Of a stretch of 48,998 nucleotides of DNA, positions 41,706 through 48,998 are shown piece by piece. Below the pieces are notes generated by a model, which did not search any database, was not told where the DNA came from, and was given only the letters and a program-made list of their open reading frames with translations. The stretch is from Bernardetiaceae bacterium. GTDB lineage: Bacteria > Bacteroidota > Bacteroidia > Cytophagales > Thermoflexibacteraceae. The stretch is taken from the NCBI GenBank assembly GCA_025454895.1, contig JALONO010000013.1:1-48998 (forward strand). Direction: 5' to 3'. The first letter of the stretch is position 1, and each line of letters starts with the position of its first letter. The position numbers were made by a program, and so were the translations under genes.

Positions 41706-42080
41706 CTATTGAATTGCAATCATGTTGATGGGGATCGCCACGATGTTTTTGAAGTCGCCCCCGCTATCGAGCATGTCTTCGTCGTCGGGTTCGTAGTACC
41801 AGTTGATCACGACCGACTGTGGCGGTAGTTTCTCTAACCGGCGGAATATCTCCACCAAACATTTAGACGAACTGGTATTGAAATATTCCAATTTGATATC
41901 GAAAACCGTGCGGGGTTGGGGGGCGGTTGAGTAATGGTCCAGCCAGTTGAAAAGCGGTTGGTAAAACTCGATGGAATTTTCCGGGATGGAGCGGCCGGCC
42001 ATCACAAAATGGCCAGATTGCCCGTCAAAGTTGAGTTGCGGGGTTTTGTTGGTTTCGGCTAGGTAGTAATTGTTGGTCAT
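41706..42080 (-). CDS. siaC: SiaC-family regulatory phosphoprotein (DUF1987)
   Basis: The 124-aa protein has the SiaC pattern: 'GRSIPENSIEFYQPLFNWLDHY', 'FDIKLEYFNTSSSKCLVEIFRRLE' and 'VINWYYEPDDEDMLDSG'. In Pseudomonas, SiaC binds and activates a diguanylate cyclase and is switched by phosphorylation of a Thr/Ser by SiaB; the equivalent segment here is 'FNTSSSK' (67-73). The gene starts 20 bp after siaB, so they form an operon. The phosphatase (SiaA) and cyclase (SiaD) of the Pseudomonas system are absent from this window. Confidence 0.88.
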   Translation of the reverse strand: MTNNYYLAETNKTPQLNFDGQSGHFVMAGRSIPENSIEFYQPLFNWLDHYSTAPQPRTVFDIKLEYFNTSSSKCLVEIFRRLEKLPPQSVVINWYYEPDDEDMLDSGGDFKNIVAIPINMIAIQ

Positions 42081-42100
42081 AAAATAGATCCGCTTTTACC

Positions 42101-42640
42101 TTAGGGTTGAGGGGCAGTGATGTGGACAGTGAGGCTGAAGAAAGAGAATTGGTGATCGTAAGGTTTAAACTCATATTCCAACTTGTTGCCCGATTTACGG
42201 GCCATGTCCAAGAAACCCAGGCCAGCGCTTTTTTGCGTGAGGGTCCCGTTATTGAGAACTTGCTGGTAACGAGCGCGAAGTTCATCGGCGGTGGCCTGGT
42301 TCACGGTGTCGAGTTTGGCTTGTAAACGAGGTACCTCGGAGTTGCTCACGTAGTTGCCGGTGGAAACGTGATAGCCGTTTGGATCGCGGGCCAGCACAAA
42401 AATAATGGCATCGTCCTCCTGCATGCTCAAGTAGCTGGTATCTTGAAAATGGTGGTAGATGTTTTGCAACAATTCTACCAAAATAGAGAACACCCGCTTT
42501 TTTACCTGGCCTTGCTCGGTAAGCAGGCTGAGGCGGGTTTGGGCCACGTCGATCATGCTGTTGAGCAGGCTGGCCGTGGCCGCGCCTTTATACGACATGA
42601 TGATGGCCTCCGACTGAATTTTGCGATAATAGTTGTCCAA
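42101..42640 (-). CDS. siaB: SiaB-family protein kinase (DUF6272)
   Basis: The 179-aa product resembles the HATPase-like kinases that phosphorylate SiaC. It has 'IIMSYKGAATASLLNSMIDV', 'RVFSILVELLQNIYHHF' (an N-box-like helix with Glu and Asn), 'YVSNSEVPRLQAKLDTVNQ' and 'KSAGLGFLDMARKSG' (a G-box-like segment). The start is a TTG at 42640, which gives the usual ~15 residues before 'SYKG'; ATG 42598 is the alternative. It is paired with siaC downstream. Confidence 0.87.
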   Translation of the reverse strand: MDNYYRKIQSEAIIMSYKGAATASLLNSMIDVAQTRLSLLTEQGQVKKRVFSILVELLQNIYHHFQDTSYLSMQEDDAIIFVLARDPNGYHVSTGNYVSNSEVPRLQAKLDTVNQATADELRARYQQVLNNGTLTQKSAGLGFLDMARKSGNKLEYEFKPYDHQFSFFSLTVHITAPQP

Positions 42641-42754
42641 TGGCTAGCGTCGCTAGTAACGATGATCAATTTACCTAAACCGAGGCAATTATTGTGCAAT
42701 TATACGGTTTTTGGCGTATTTGCCTACTTGCCCAACCGTATTATCGATCTGCCG

Positions 42755-43846
42755 TTACCAACGCCAGCCCAGGCGCAGGTCCATAAAGTCGGCAGTGTAG
42801 GTGTGGGCTTTGAGGTTTAGGCCCAACCAAAACCGCTCGGTGGCCTGGAACTCCAGCCCATACCGTTGGAAAACCCGCTGAAGGGCCGGGGCGGGGCGGT
42901 AAAAGTAAGTACCTAATTGCTGGGTAAACCGGAACCGACCCAGCAGCAATTGGTGGCCCACCAGCCCGGCTGCCCAGTAGTAGTCGGTGGTGTCGTTCTG
43001 GCGGCGTACCTGCTCGCGCACTGCGTAGTCCACGGCCCATTCCAGCCCGGCGCTGAGCGCGCTCAACCGCCCCACCACGCGGGTAACCCCCACGGTGGCT
43101 CCGGCAATGAGGTAACGGGCCGGGTCGCCCCGTTCGGCGGTTTTGGCCGTGGCGTAGGCGGCCGCGTGCCAGTGCGTGCGCCGGGCAAGGCCCTGCCGCC
43201 AGTTGGCTTTTTGGTAGCTTGGCAGGCCCACCGGCCGGGGAATATAAGCCAGCCCCAGGCCCACCGTGGGGTAATTGATGCCCTTGTTGGGTTCTTGCAG
43301 GCCCCCGTTAGAAATGTGGTTGAAACTGCCAAACGCCCGCAACCGGTAGTGCGGGCTGAGGCCGTAACTGGCCTCGGCCCCCATCAGCAGCACAAAACTG
43401 ACGGGCGTGCTGTAAAACAGGTTGGTGGGGTTGGTTTGCGGGTGATACACCCGGTTGAGGTAGGCCAGCCCCGCCCCCGTGCGGAACGATACGTGGAACC
43501 GACGCTGGGCGGCCAGCACCGGTTCCACAAAGGCCAAGGCGGCTAACGACGATCCCAGAATGGCCTGGTTATCAAAGTTAATGTACATAATCGACAGCCC
43601 CATTTGCGGGAAACACTGGCAGTATTGCCAATGGCGGCGGGCGGTCAATTGGCGGCTCACTTCCAGCTCGGCCCCCCACGGGCGCGAGTAGGCCAGTTCG
43701 CGGATACTCTCCGAGTGGGGGATGATGAACCCGTAGTGCGCCCGCAGGCCCACGCGCAAGGGGCGAGCCGTGCTGTCAACGGGTTGGGGCTGGGCTAACA
43801 AAGGGCCGCCCAAGCTGAGGGCGGCGAGGTAGAGCCAGAGTTTCAT
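42755..43846 (-). CDS. Acyloxyacyl hydrolase / PagL-like lipid A deacylase
   Basis: The 363-aa product has a signal peptide and beta-strand-rich outer-membrane architecture, ending in an aromatic residue (Trp). The PagL hallmark is visible in 'FGSFNHISNGGLQEPNKGINYP', with the catalytic His and Ser; the acidic third residue is probably the Glu in 'LQEPNKG'. PagL removes the 3-O acyl chain of lipid A in the outer membrane. The protein is longer than Salmonella PagL and has extra strands, as in other Bacteroidota relatives. It is upstream of siaB on the same strand but 114 bp away. Confidence 0.85.
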   Translation of the reverse strand: MKLWLYLAALSLGGPLLAQPQPVDSTARPLRVGLRAHYGFIIPHSESIRELAYSRPWGAELEVSRQLTARRHWQYCQCFPQMGLSIMYINFDNQAILGSSLAALAFVEPVLAAQRRFHVSFRTGAGLAYLNRVYHPQTNPTNLFYSTPVSFVLLMGAEASYGLSPHYRLRAFGSFNHISNGGLQEPNKGINYPTVGLGLAYIPRPVGLPSYQKANWRQGLARRTHWHAAAYATAKTAERGDPARYLIAGATVGVTRVVGRLSALSAGLEWAVDYAVREQVRRQNDTTDYYWAAGLVGHQLLLGRFRFTQQLGTYFYRPAPALQRVFQRYGLEFQATERFWLGLNLKAHTYTADFMDLRLGWRW

Positions 43847-44411
43847 GAGAAATGGTGGCCCGCCTGGGGCCTAGCGGGGGCACCGCGTTGGCGACCAAGG
43901 CAAGGTTGGCTAGTTGGTGAAGATGTAAAGACAGATTACTGATAATATGCGGCGTACCCGGAGCGATGGCCGAGTAGCTGGGGCTTGGGCGACGGAGCCG
44001 CCCACCCCTAATGGTCAATCGTTATTAATCATAAACGGACTCATTTTTATTTGACGGAATGATCGTTCACAAGCTATTTGAATCAATGTGTTAATGAAAT
44101 AATGGATCAGGGTTTACTTTCCCTCTATTCTGTCGTTTTGGTTAAGACAACTGACCGGGCCTTGACCCCTACGTAAGTTGATTGGTAAATTGTAAGCGTT
44201 TAGTTGTTAGCATGTTGATGATATCATGAAGCGATAAATTGATAACTACCCATTCACAACTCGGCTTTGCAATTTTAACGCAAACGCGGGCGGGCTTGTT
44301 GCGCCGGGATAGGGGAATGGGCGGCCGCGCCGCCCAGCTGGTTCACTTTTGCGGTTTTGGCTTAAATTGAGGCGACAAACGCCCGGTTTTAGGGTGGTAA
44401 TCGGCCTTGCC
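43847..44411. other. Divergent intergenic region with two hairpins
   Basis: The 565 bp separate the PagL-like gene (minus) and the ubiA-like gene (plus). The hairpins TGGGCG/CGCCCA (about 43992-44010) and TGGGCGG/CCGCCCA (44317-44335) are visible, and CACTTTTG at 44344-44351 is a near-match -7 box for the plus-strand gene. The middle 300 bp are AT-rich without genes. Confidence 0.4.
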
Positions 44412-45284
44412 ATGATCCAACGTTCCACTTGGTTGCACCTGCGGGTGCCGTTTTCGTTTTTTTTGCTGCCCATGTTTTTGTTTGCCCTGAGTTTGGCCGG
44501 GCCGCAAGTGCAATGGGGCCAGGCCGTGCTGGCGTTGATAGCTTGGCATTTGTGCATTTACCCGGCCAGCAACGGCTACAACTCTTACTACGACCGCGAC
44601 GAGGACAGCATCGGCGGGCTGGAAAAACCGCCGCCCGTGAGCCGGGAACTTTGGGCGGTGGCCCTGGGGCTGGATGCGGTGGGCATTTTGTTAGGGCTAC
44701 TGGTAAGCTGGCCGTTTGCCCTGGCCCTGTTTGTGTATGGGTTGGTTTCCAAAGCGTATAGCCACCCGGCCGTGCGGCTCAAAAAGTACCCCGTGCTGAG
44801 CCTGCTCGCCGTAGCGGTGTTCCAGGGCGGGTTTACGTTGCTGGCCAGCTACCACGCGCTCACCGGGGCGGGCTTGGCCCAGTTGCTGGAGGCCCGGCTG
44901 CTGTGGCCCGCCGGGCTGGCCTCGCTCATGCTGCTAGGCTCGTACCCGATGACCCAGGTTTACCAGCACGCCGAGGATGCCCGCCGGGGCGACCTGACCC
45001 TGAGCCGTTGGCTGGGCATAAGGGGCACTTTTTTGTACACCATGACGGTGTTCGGGGCAGCCACGGCCGGGTTTGGGATGTATTACGTACACTACTATTC
45101 TTGGGCGGCGGCGGGCTTGTTTGCGCTGGCCCTGGGGCCGGTGCTGGGGTTCTTCCTCTGGTGGCTGGCCCGCACCTGGACCGATGCCGCCCAAGCCAAT
45201 TTCCGGTACACGATGCGGCTCAATGCCCTGTCGGCCAGTTGTTTAAATGGATTTTATGTGGTTTTTTGGGCCTGGTTTGGGTAG
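44412..45284 (+). CDS. UbiA-family prenyltransferase
   Basis: The 290-aa membrane protein has about eight hydrophobic segments. The first Asp-rich motif of the family is 'NGYNSYYDRDEDSIGG' (N54, D61, D65), which binds the prenyl diphosphate through Mg. A second acidic motif is at 'YQHAEDARRGDLTLS'. UbiA enzymes transfer prenyl groups to aromatic acceptors such as menaquinone or heme precursors; the acceptor cannot be deduced and no menaquinone genes are near. ATG 44412 is chosen because it opens the first membrane region as in homologues. Confidence 0.85.
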   Translation: MIQRSTWLHLRVPFSFFLLPMFLFALSLAGPQVQWGQAVLALIAWHLCIYPASNGYNSYYDRDEDSIGGLEKPPPVSRELWAVALGLDAVGILLGLLVSWPFALALFVYGLVSKAYSHPAVRLKKYPVLSLLAVAVFQGGFTLLASYHALTGAGLAQLLEARLLWPAGLASLMLLGSYPMTQVYQHAEDARRGDLTLSRWLGIRGTFLYTMTVFGAATAGFGMYYVHYYSWAAAGLFALALGPVLGFFLWWLARTWTDAAQANFRYTMRLNALSASCLNGFYVVFWAWFG

Positions 45285-45393
45285 GAAAATGCAAGGATGC
45301 CATCCCCTGCTAGCGGCTAAAAGCCCTGGCAGCGGTTTTCCCGAGAAACCTGCCCTGCCAGACGCTGAACCCCTGTCAGCAGCTTTACATCGT

Positions 45394-45401
45394 TACCTTT
45401 G
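45394..45401 (+). promoter_or_regulatory. -7 box (TACCTTTG) for the beta-helix lipoprotein
   Basis: An exact TAnnTTTG lies 19 bp before the ATG at 45421. Confidence 0.5.
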
Positions 45402-45420
45402 AAATCGTTTTAAGATCAAA

Positions 45421-46836
45421 ATGCGGACGTTTCGCGTTGTTTTGTTGATGGACAGTTGGATAAAATGGCCGATGGGGTGGTTAAGCCTCCTCGCCTGGGG
45501 CGGCCTGCTGGGCTGCGAACCTCGGCAGGAGGTGCTCACCACCAGCCCGGAGGCCCGGCTGGGCTTCTCCCGCGACACGGTGTTGTTCGACACCCTGCTC
45601 ACCGACCGGCTGAGCCTGACCCGCCGCCTGTGGATTTATAACCCCAGTGCCAACGCCGTGGAAACCGACCTGCGGCTGGCGGGCGGGGAAAATTCGCCCT
45701 ACCGGCTGGTGGTGAACGGGCAGGAAGCCCGGCCTACGAGCCGCCTGCGCCTGCTGGGCCGCGACAGTGCCCTGCTGCTGGTTACGGCCCGGGTGCCGCC
45801 CGGCCAGCGCGACTTGCCGTTTGTGGTGCGCGACTCGGTGCTGTTTACCACCAACGGCAACGCCCAGAAAATTTTGCTGCTGGCTTACGGGCGCGACGCG
45901 GTGTACCTGCGCAACGTGCGCCTGCGCGGGGCGCACCGCTGGAGCGGCTCGCGGCCCTACGTGCTGGTGGGCAACGTGCTGGTGGACAGCCTGGCCACGT
46001 TGCAGGTGGCCGAAGGGGTGCAGGTGCTGTTGGATGCCGGGGCTAACCTACTGGTAGCCGGGCAGTTGCGGGTAGAAGGTTCGCCGGGCCGCCCGGTGGT
46101 GTTTACCAGCAGCCGCCAAGACGGAGCCTTTGCCGACGCGCCCGGCCAGTGGGGCGGGCTGTATTTTTTGGAAGGTTCCCGGCCGCATTACGTGGGCCAC
46201 GCCCGGTTGCGCAACGGCACGTTTGGGCTGCGCCTGGGCCGCCCCGACGCGGATACCCTGCCCGATTTGGTGGTGGAAAACACCATCATCGAGAACATGC
46301 GGGAGGTGGGCATTGCCGCCTTCACGTCCGACTTGCAGGCCACCAACACCGTGGTGAGCAACTGCATTGGCCAGTTGGTGCTGTGCGTGGCCGGGGGCCA
46401 TTACCGGCTGCGGCACTGCACGTTGGCCAACAGCCAAACCCGGTTTTTGCGCGAGGGGCCGTCGGTGGTGGCCAGCAACACCCTGCTGCTGGACAACGGC
46501 CAAAACTTGGACGCGCCCCTGGGCTTTTGGCTGGAGAACAGCATAGTGTGGGGCGACCAAGCCGACGAGCTGGGCCTGGTGGACGGCCGCCGCAGTCCTT
46601 ACACGGCCGAAGTGCGCAACTGTCTGGTGCGCAGTAGTTTAAACAACTTGGCCGCCAACCGCAACCTGGCCAACCAGAACCCGCGCTTTGTGAGCGCGCC
46701 GGAGCGCAACTTCCGGCTCGACTCGCTCAGCCCGGCGGTGAACCTAGGCGCGCCCCTGGGCATCCGCACCGACCTGCTGGGCCGCCCCCGCTCGCCCGCC
46801 CGCCCCGACGCGGGGGCGTACGAGCGGCGGGATTAG
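45421..46836 (+). CDS. Lipoprotein with right-handed beta-helix repeats
   Basis: The 471-aa product has a lipobox 'GGLLGC' (Cys about residue 32, or 23 if translation starts at ATG 45448). An Ig-like N-terminal part (about 45-150) is followed by pectate-lyase-like parallel beta-helix coils (about 185-430), e.g. 'VVENTIIENMREVGIAAF', 'ATNTVVSNCIGQLVLC' and 'ENSIVWGDQADELG'. A closing 'PARPDAGAYER' motif is typical of such proteins. It is probably a surface lipoprotein binding or cleaving a glycan; no catalytic residues can be assigned. Confidence 0.85.
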   Translation: MRTFRVVLLMDSWIKWPMGWLSLLAWGGLLGCEPRQEVLTTSPEARLGFSRDTVLFDTLLTDRLSLTRRLWIYNPSANAVETDLRLAGGENSPYRLVVNGQEARPTSRLRLLGRDSALLLVTARVPPGQRDLPFVVRDSVLFTTNGNAQKILLLAYGRDAVYLRNVRLRGAHRWSGSRPYVLVGNVLVDSLATLQVAEGVQVLLDAGANLLVAGQLRVEGSPGRPVVFTSSRQDGAFADAPGQWGGLYFLEGSRPHYVGHARLRNGTFGLRLGRPDADTLPDLVVENTIIENMREVGIAAFTSDLQATNTVVSNCIGQLVLCVAGGHYRLRHCTLANSQTRFLREGPSVVASNTLLLDNGQNLDAPLGFWLENSIVWGDQADELGLVDGRRSPYTAEVRNCLVRSSLNNLAANRNLANQNPRFVSAPERNFRLDSLSPAVNLGAPLGIRTDLLGRPRSPARPDAGAYERRD

Positions 46837-46937
46837 CCGTCAATTTTTTCGCCGAAAAACCATATTTTGCCTTTTTTTGCTAATTTACGAGCGTGAACGC
46901 CCCGCCGGGGCCTCTTGCGCCTGTACCTGCCTGCACC

Positions 46938-48811
46938 ATGCCTGAAAACGAACGCGGCACCCAACACTTTAAGCCCAAAGAAAATCCCCCGCCCGTGGGG
47001 AAAAATTATTTGTTGGCGATTGGGATAGACCAGTACGCTGACCAAGGAATACGCAACCTTCGCAATGCCGTAAGCGACGTGAAGGCCGTAGTCGGGTTGC
47101 TGGCCGAGCGATACTATTTTTCCCCGCCTAACAACGATCAGGAAACCGTATTACTGCTTGACCAAGCGGCCACCCGGGCCAAAATCATCGGCCAACTGAA
47201 GGCATTTGGCAACAAAGTGAAAGAGCCGGATAGTTTGGTCATTTATTTTGCGGGGCACGGCGAAATGGACGGACCGAGGGGCTACTGGATTCCGCACGAC
47301 GGGCTGGCCAAGGATACGCCTGATGGCGAGCACAGTTGGGTCATCAACTCCGATTTAACCTCTTATCTGGGCGATTGCACGGCCCGCCACATTTTCTTTC
47401 TGGTGGATTCGTGCTTTCCGGCCACCTTGCTGCGCGAGAGCCGGGACACCGGAACTAAAAACGCTCAGCTTCTATATTCCCGGCCCTCGCGGATGGCCCT
47501 GGTTTCCGGGGGATTAGAGCCGGTTTCTGACGGGGTGCGGGGTGGTCATAGTCCTTTTGCTACCTGTTTGCTCAACTTTTTGGGCAGCCACGACGGCCCT
47601 TACTTGCGAGCCGCCGAGCTGTGTTTAAAAGTAGAGGAAGAAATACCCAAGTACATTCCGGGGCAGCACCCCAGCCACGGTAACGTAAACGATCTTTTAG
47701 CCTCCTACATGGGCAAGCCTAAGGGCGAATTTGTCTTTTTTACCCGCCCCAAGCCGCCTGCCCCAAACCCCGCCGAGGCCGCCTGGCAGGCCGCCCTGGC
47801 CGCTTACGACGATTTTTTGGAGCAACACCCCGATAGCCCTCACGCCGAGGAAGCTGAAACCCGGATACGCGCCCTGGAAGAGGCCCTGGCAAAGACACAG
47901 TTAGATGAACTGACCCTATTTATCCAGACCCAAGACAGTCATTCCCTATCCGATGTCCGCGACTATTTGAAAACGTACCCACAGGGCCAGTATATAAAAG
48001 AAGTCCAAGCCCTTCGCGAGCGATTGAGGAACCAACTACCTTCCACCAGCTCCCTAGCCAACGAGAACCCGCCACCTGCCGAATCACCTGTAAATCCAGC
48101 CCTACAAGTAACCAAGCATGTTCCTCATGTCAACTTCACCGAAACTGTCAGTGGTGTGAGTTTTAACATGATATACGTAGAGAGTGGCGAGTTTATGATG
48201 GGCGACACCTTTGGCGAGGGTAATAGAGATGAACTGCCCGTCCACCCCGTTATTCTGGACGGCTGCTACTTGGGCGAGACGGTGGTAACCCAGAGCCTGT
48301 ACCGGGCCGTGACGGGCCGGAACCCCAGCTACTTCAAGCTCGGCGACGAACACCCTGTCGAGCAGGTGAGCTGGGATGACGCCCAGGACTTTATTCAAAA
48401 GCTGAACCAGTACACGGGCAAAAAATACACCTTGCCCACCGAGGCCCAGTGGGAGTTTGCTGCTAGGGGAGGCACCAGTAGCTTGGTACGACGCTAACTA
48501 TCAACAAAGCCGCCACGGGAGCCAGGGCACTACCCACCCCGTGGCCACCAAAAAGGCCAATGAACTGGGCTTTTACGATATGAGCGGCAACGTATGGGAG
48601 TGGTGCCAGGACTGGTACAACGCGAAATTTTACGACAACCCGGTGGCCCGGACGCGCAACCCAGTTAACTTAGAGAGAGGCTCCAACCGGGTGTACCGTG
48701 GGGGGGGGGTGGGGCAACGTCCCGCAGTTCTTGCGGGTTGCCAATCGCATCAACGATGTCCCGACTTACTGGAGCTACAACCTAGGGTTTCGCCTCGCCA
48801 GGATTGCTTAA
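46938..48811 (+). pseudogene. Caspase-FGE fusion gene with two frameshifts; DGR-target-like C-terminus
   Basis: The N-terminal ~270 residues form a caspase-like (C14) domain with H107 in 'YFAGHGE' and C159 in 'FLVDSCF'. A helical segment with tetratricopeptide-like 'FLEQHPDSPHAEEAETRI' follows, then an FGE-sulfatase (SUMF1) C-type-lectin-fold domain from 'MIYVESGEFMMGDTFGE'. The frame ends at 48497, after 'EFAARGGTSS'. It resumes in a second frame near 48472 ('VAWYDANYQQ'; ~15 expected codons missing) and shifts again in a run of ten G (48700-48709). A third frame then encodes the expected end 'WGNVPQFLRVANR...GFRLARIA' to 48811. ATG 46938 is preferred; GTG 46893 is an alternative. The lesions may be real or sequencing errors. 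Confidence 0.8.
48710..48811 (+). other. Candidate variable repeat (VR) of a diversity-generating retroelement
   Basis: In the third frame the end of the FGE domain reads W-G-N-V-P-Q-F-L-R-V-A-N-R-I-N-D-V-P-T-Y and continues W-S-Y-N-L-G-F-R. The twelve positions that are Asn in typical template repeats use GGC, AAC, GTC, TTC, ATC, AAC, GAT, GTC, TAC, AGC, TAC and AAC. All can arise from AAC or AAT by changing only A. This is the mark of adenine-specific retrohoming, but no template repeat or reverse transcriptase is inside the window. Confidence 0.5.
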
Positions 48812-48915
48812 CTTTTAGCTTTCTTACCTTTTTACCTTTTGGCCAACCTTTGGTTTTTTTACCAATAGTGTTATTGTGAATTGATAATGATTGACTTATT
48901 TGCATTCGGAGGAAG

Positions 48916-48936
48916 CCCCTCCCCGACGGGGAGGGG
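48916..48936. repeat. 9-bp GC hairpin near the right edge
   Basis: CCCCTCCCC pairs with GGGGAGGGG around a GAC loop and is followed by GTTGGGGTGGGG-type sequence. It is a widespread kind of bacterial intergenic palindrome. Its position 105 bp after the candidate VR also fits the hairpin often found downstream of DGR variable repeats. The rest of 48812-48998 has no gene. Confidence 0.6.
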
Positions 48937-48998
48937 TTGGGGTGGGGCCAAGGCGATTGGATTTAGATGTGATATTATCAATAAAAATTTCTAAGTAG

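Noticed and set aside
1-48998. tRNA or rRNA genes
   Set aside because: No TTCGA T-loop context with flanking acceptor stems was found outside coding sequence, and no rRNA-like segment was recognised by eye.

Overview
The window looks like chromosomal DNA of a GC-rich member of the Bacteroidota, most likely a Cytophagales-type organism. The evidence is family content: a T9SS-type C-terminal domain, the tsaE-ald pair, a DUF4340 gene beside dnaN, a SiaB-SiaC pair, a SirB1-type transglutaminase and a TlpA lipoprotein. In addition, the Bacteroidota -7 promoter box TAnnTTTG recurs upstream of many genes. No rRNA, tRNA, CRISPR array or intact transposase was seen.

Layout. 1-9 kb: the end of a DUF2752 gene, a lipoprotein, a BamA/TamA-like outer-membrane barrel, a SanA-like DUF218 protein, tsaE overlapping alanine dehydrogenase, a MetZ-type sulfhydrylase, an OsmC protein and a secreted GHL10-type glycosidase. 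9-16 kb: a likely small RNA or attenuated leader, a TPR protein, a FAH-family hydrolase, DUF4340, dnaN, an SprT-like protein and lipoproteins. 16-25 kb: a repeat-rich secreted protein, pdeM, pyruvate dehydrogenase E2, ilvD, a TlpA thioredoxin and a dienoyl-CoA isomerase. 25-32 kb: lptB, an isochorismatase-like protein, a NagB-like protein with a truncated 5' end, a multi-PAS histidine kinase, an ABM monooxygenase and a lipoprotein, all interleaved with repeats. 32-36 kb: six small minus-strand genes of unknown function, at least three of them paralogues. 36-49 kb: a secreted GH-A glycosidase, a gene-poor stretch, cutC, SirB1, siaC and siaB, a PagL-like deacylase, a UbiA prenyltransferase, a beta-helix lipoprotein and a caspase-FGE fusion broken by two frameshifts.

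Most genes are housekeeping or envelope functions. The interesting material is in three places. (1) The C-terminus of the caspase-FGE gene has the codon pattern of a diversity-generating retroelement variable repeat: twelve expected variable codons are all explained by changes at the adenines of AAC or AAT. The template repeat and reverse transcriptase, if present, would lie beyond the right edge. (2) Intergenic regions carry several unrelated repeat families: giant hairpins with compensatory base changes, an octamer-array family sitting just 3' of stop codons, a ~120-bp repeat carrying a promoter-like box, and MITE-like elements. (3) The six-gene small-protein cluster and the orphan promoter-terminator unit at 9.05-9.23 kb have no assigned function.
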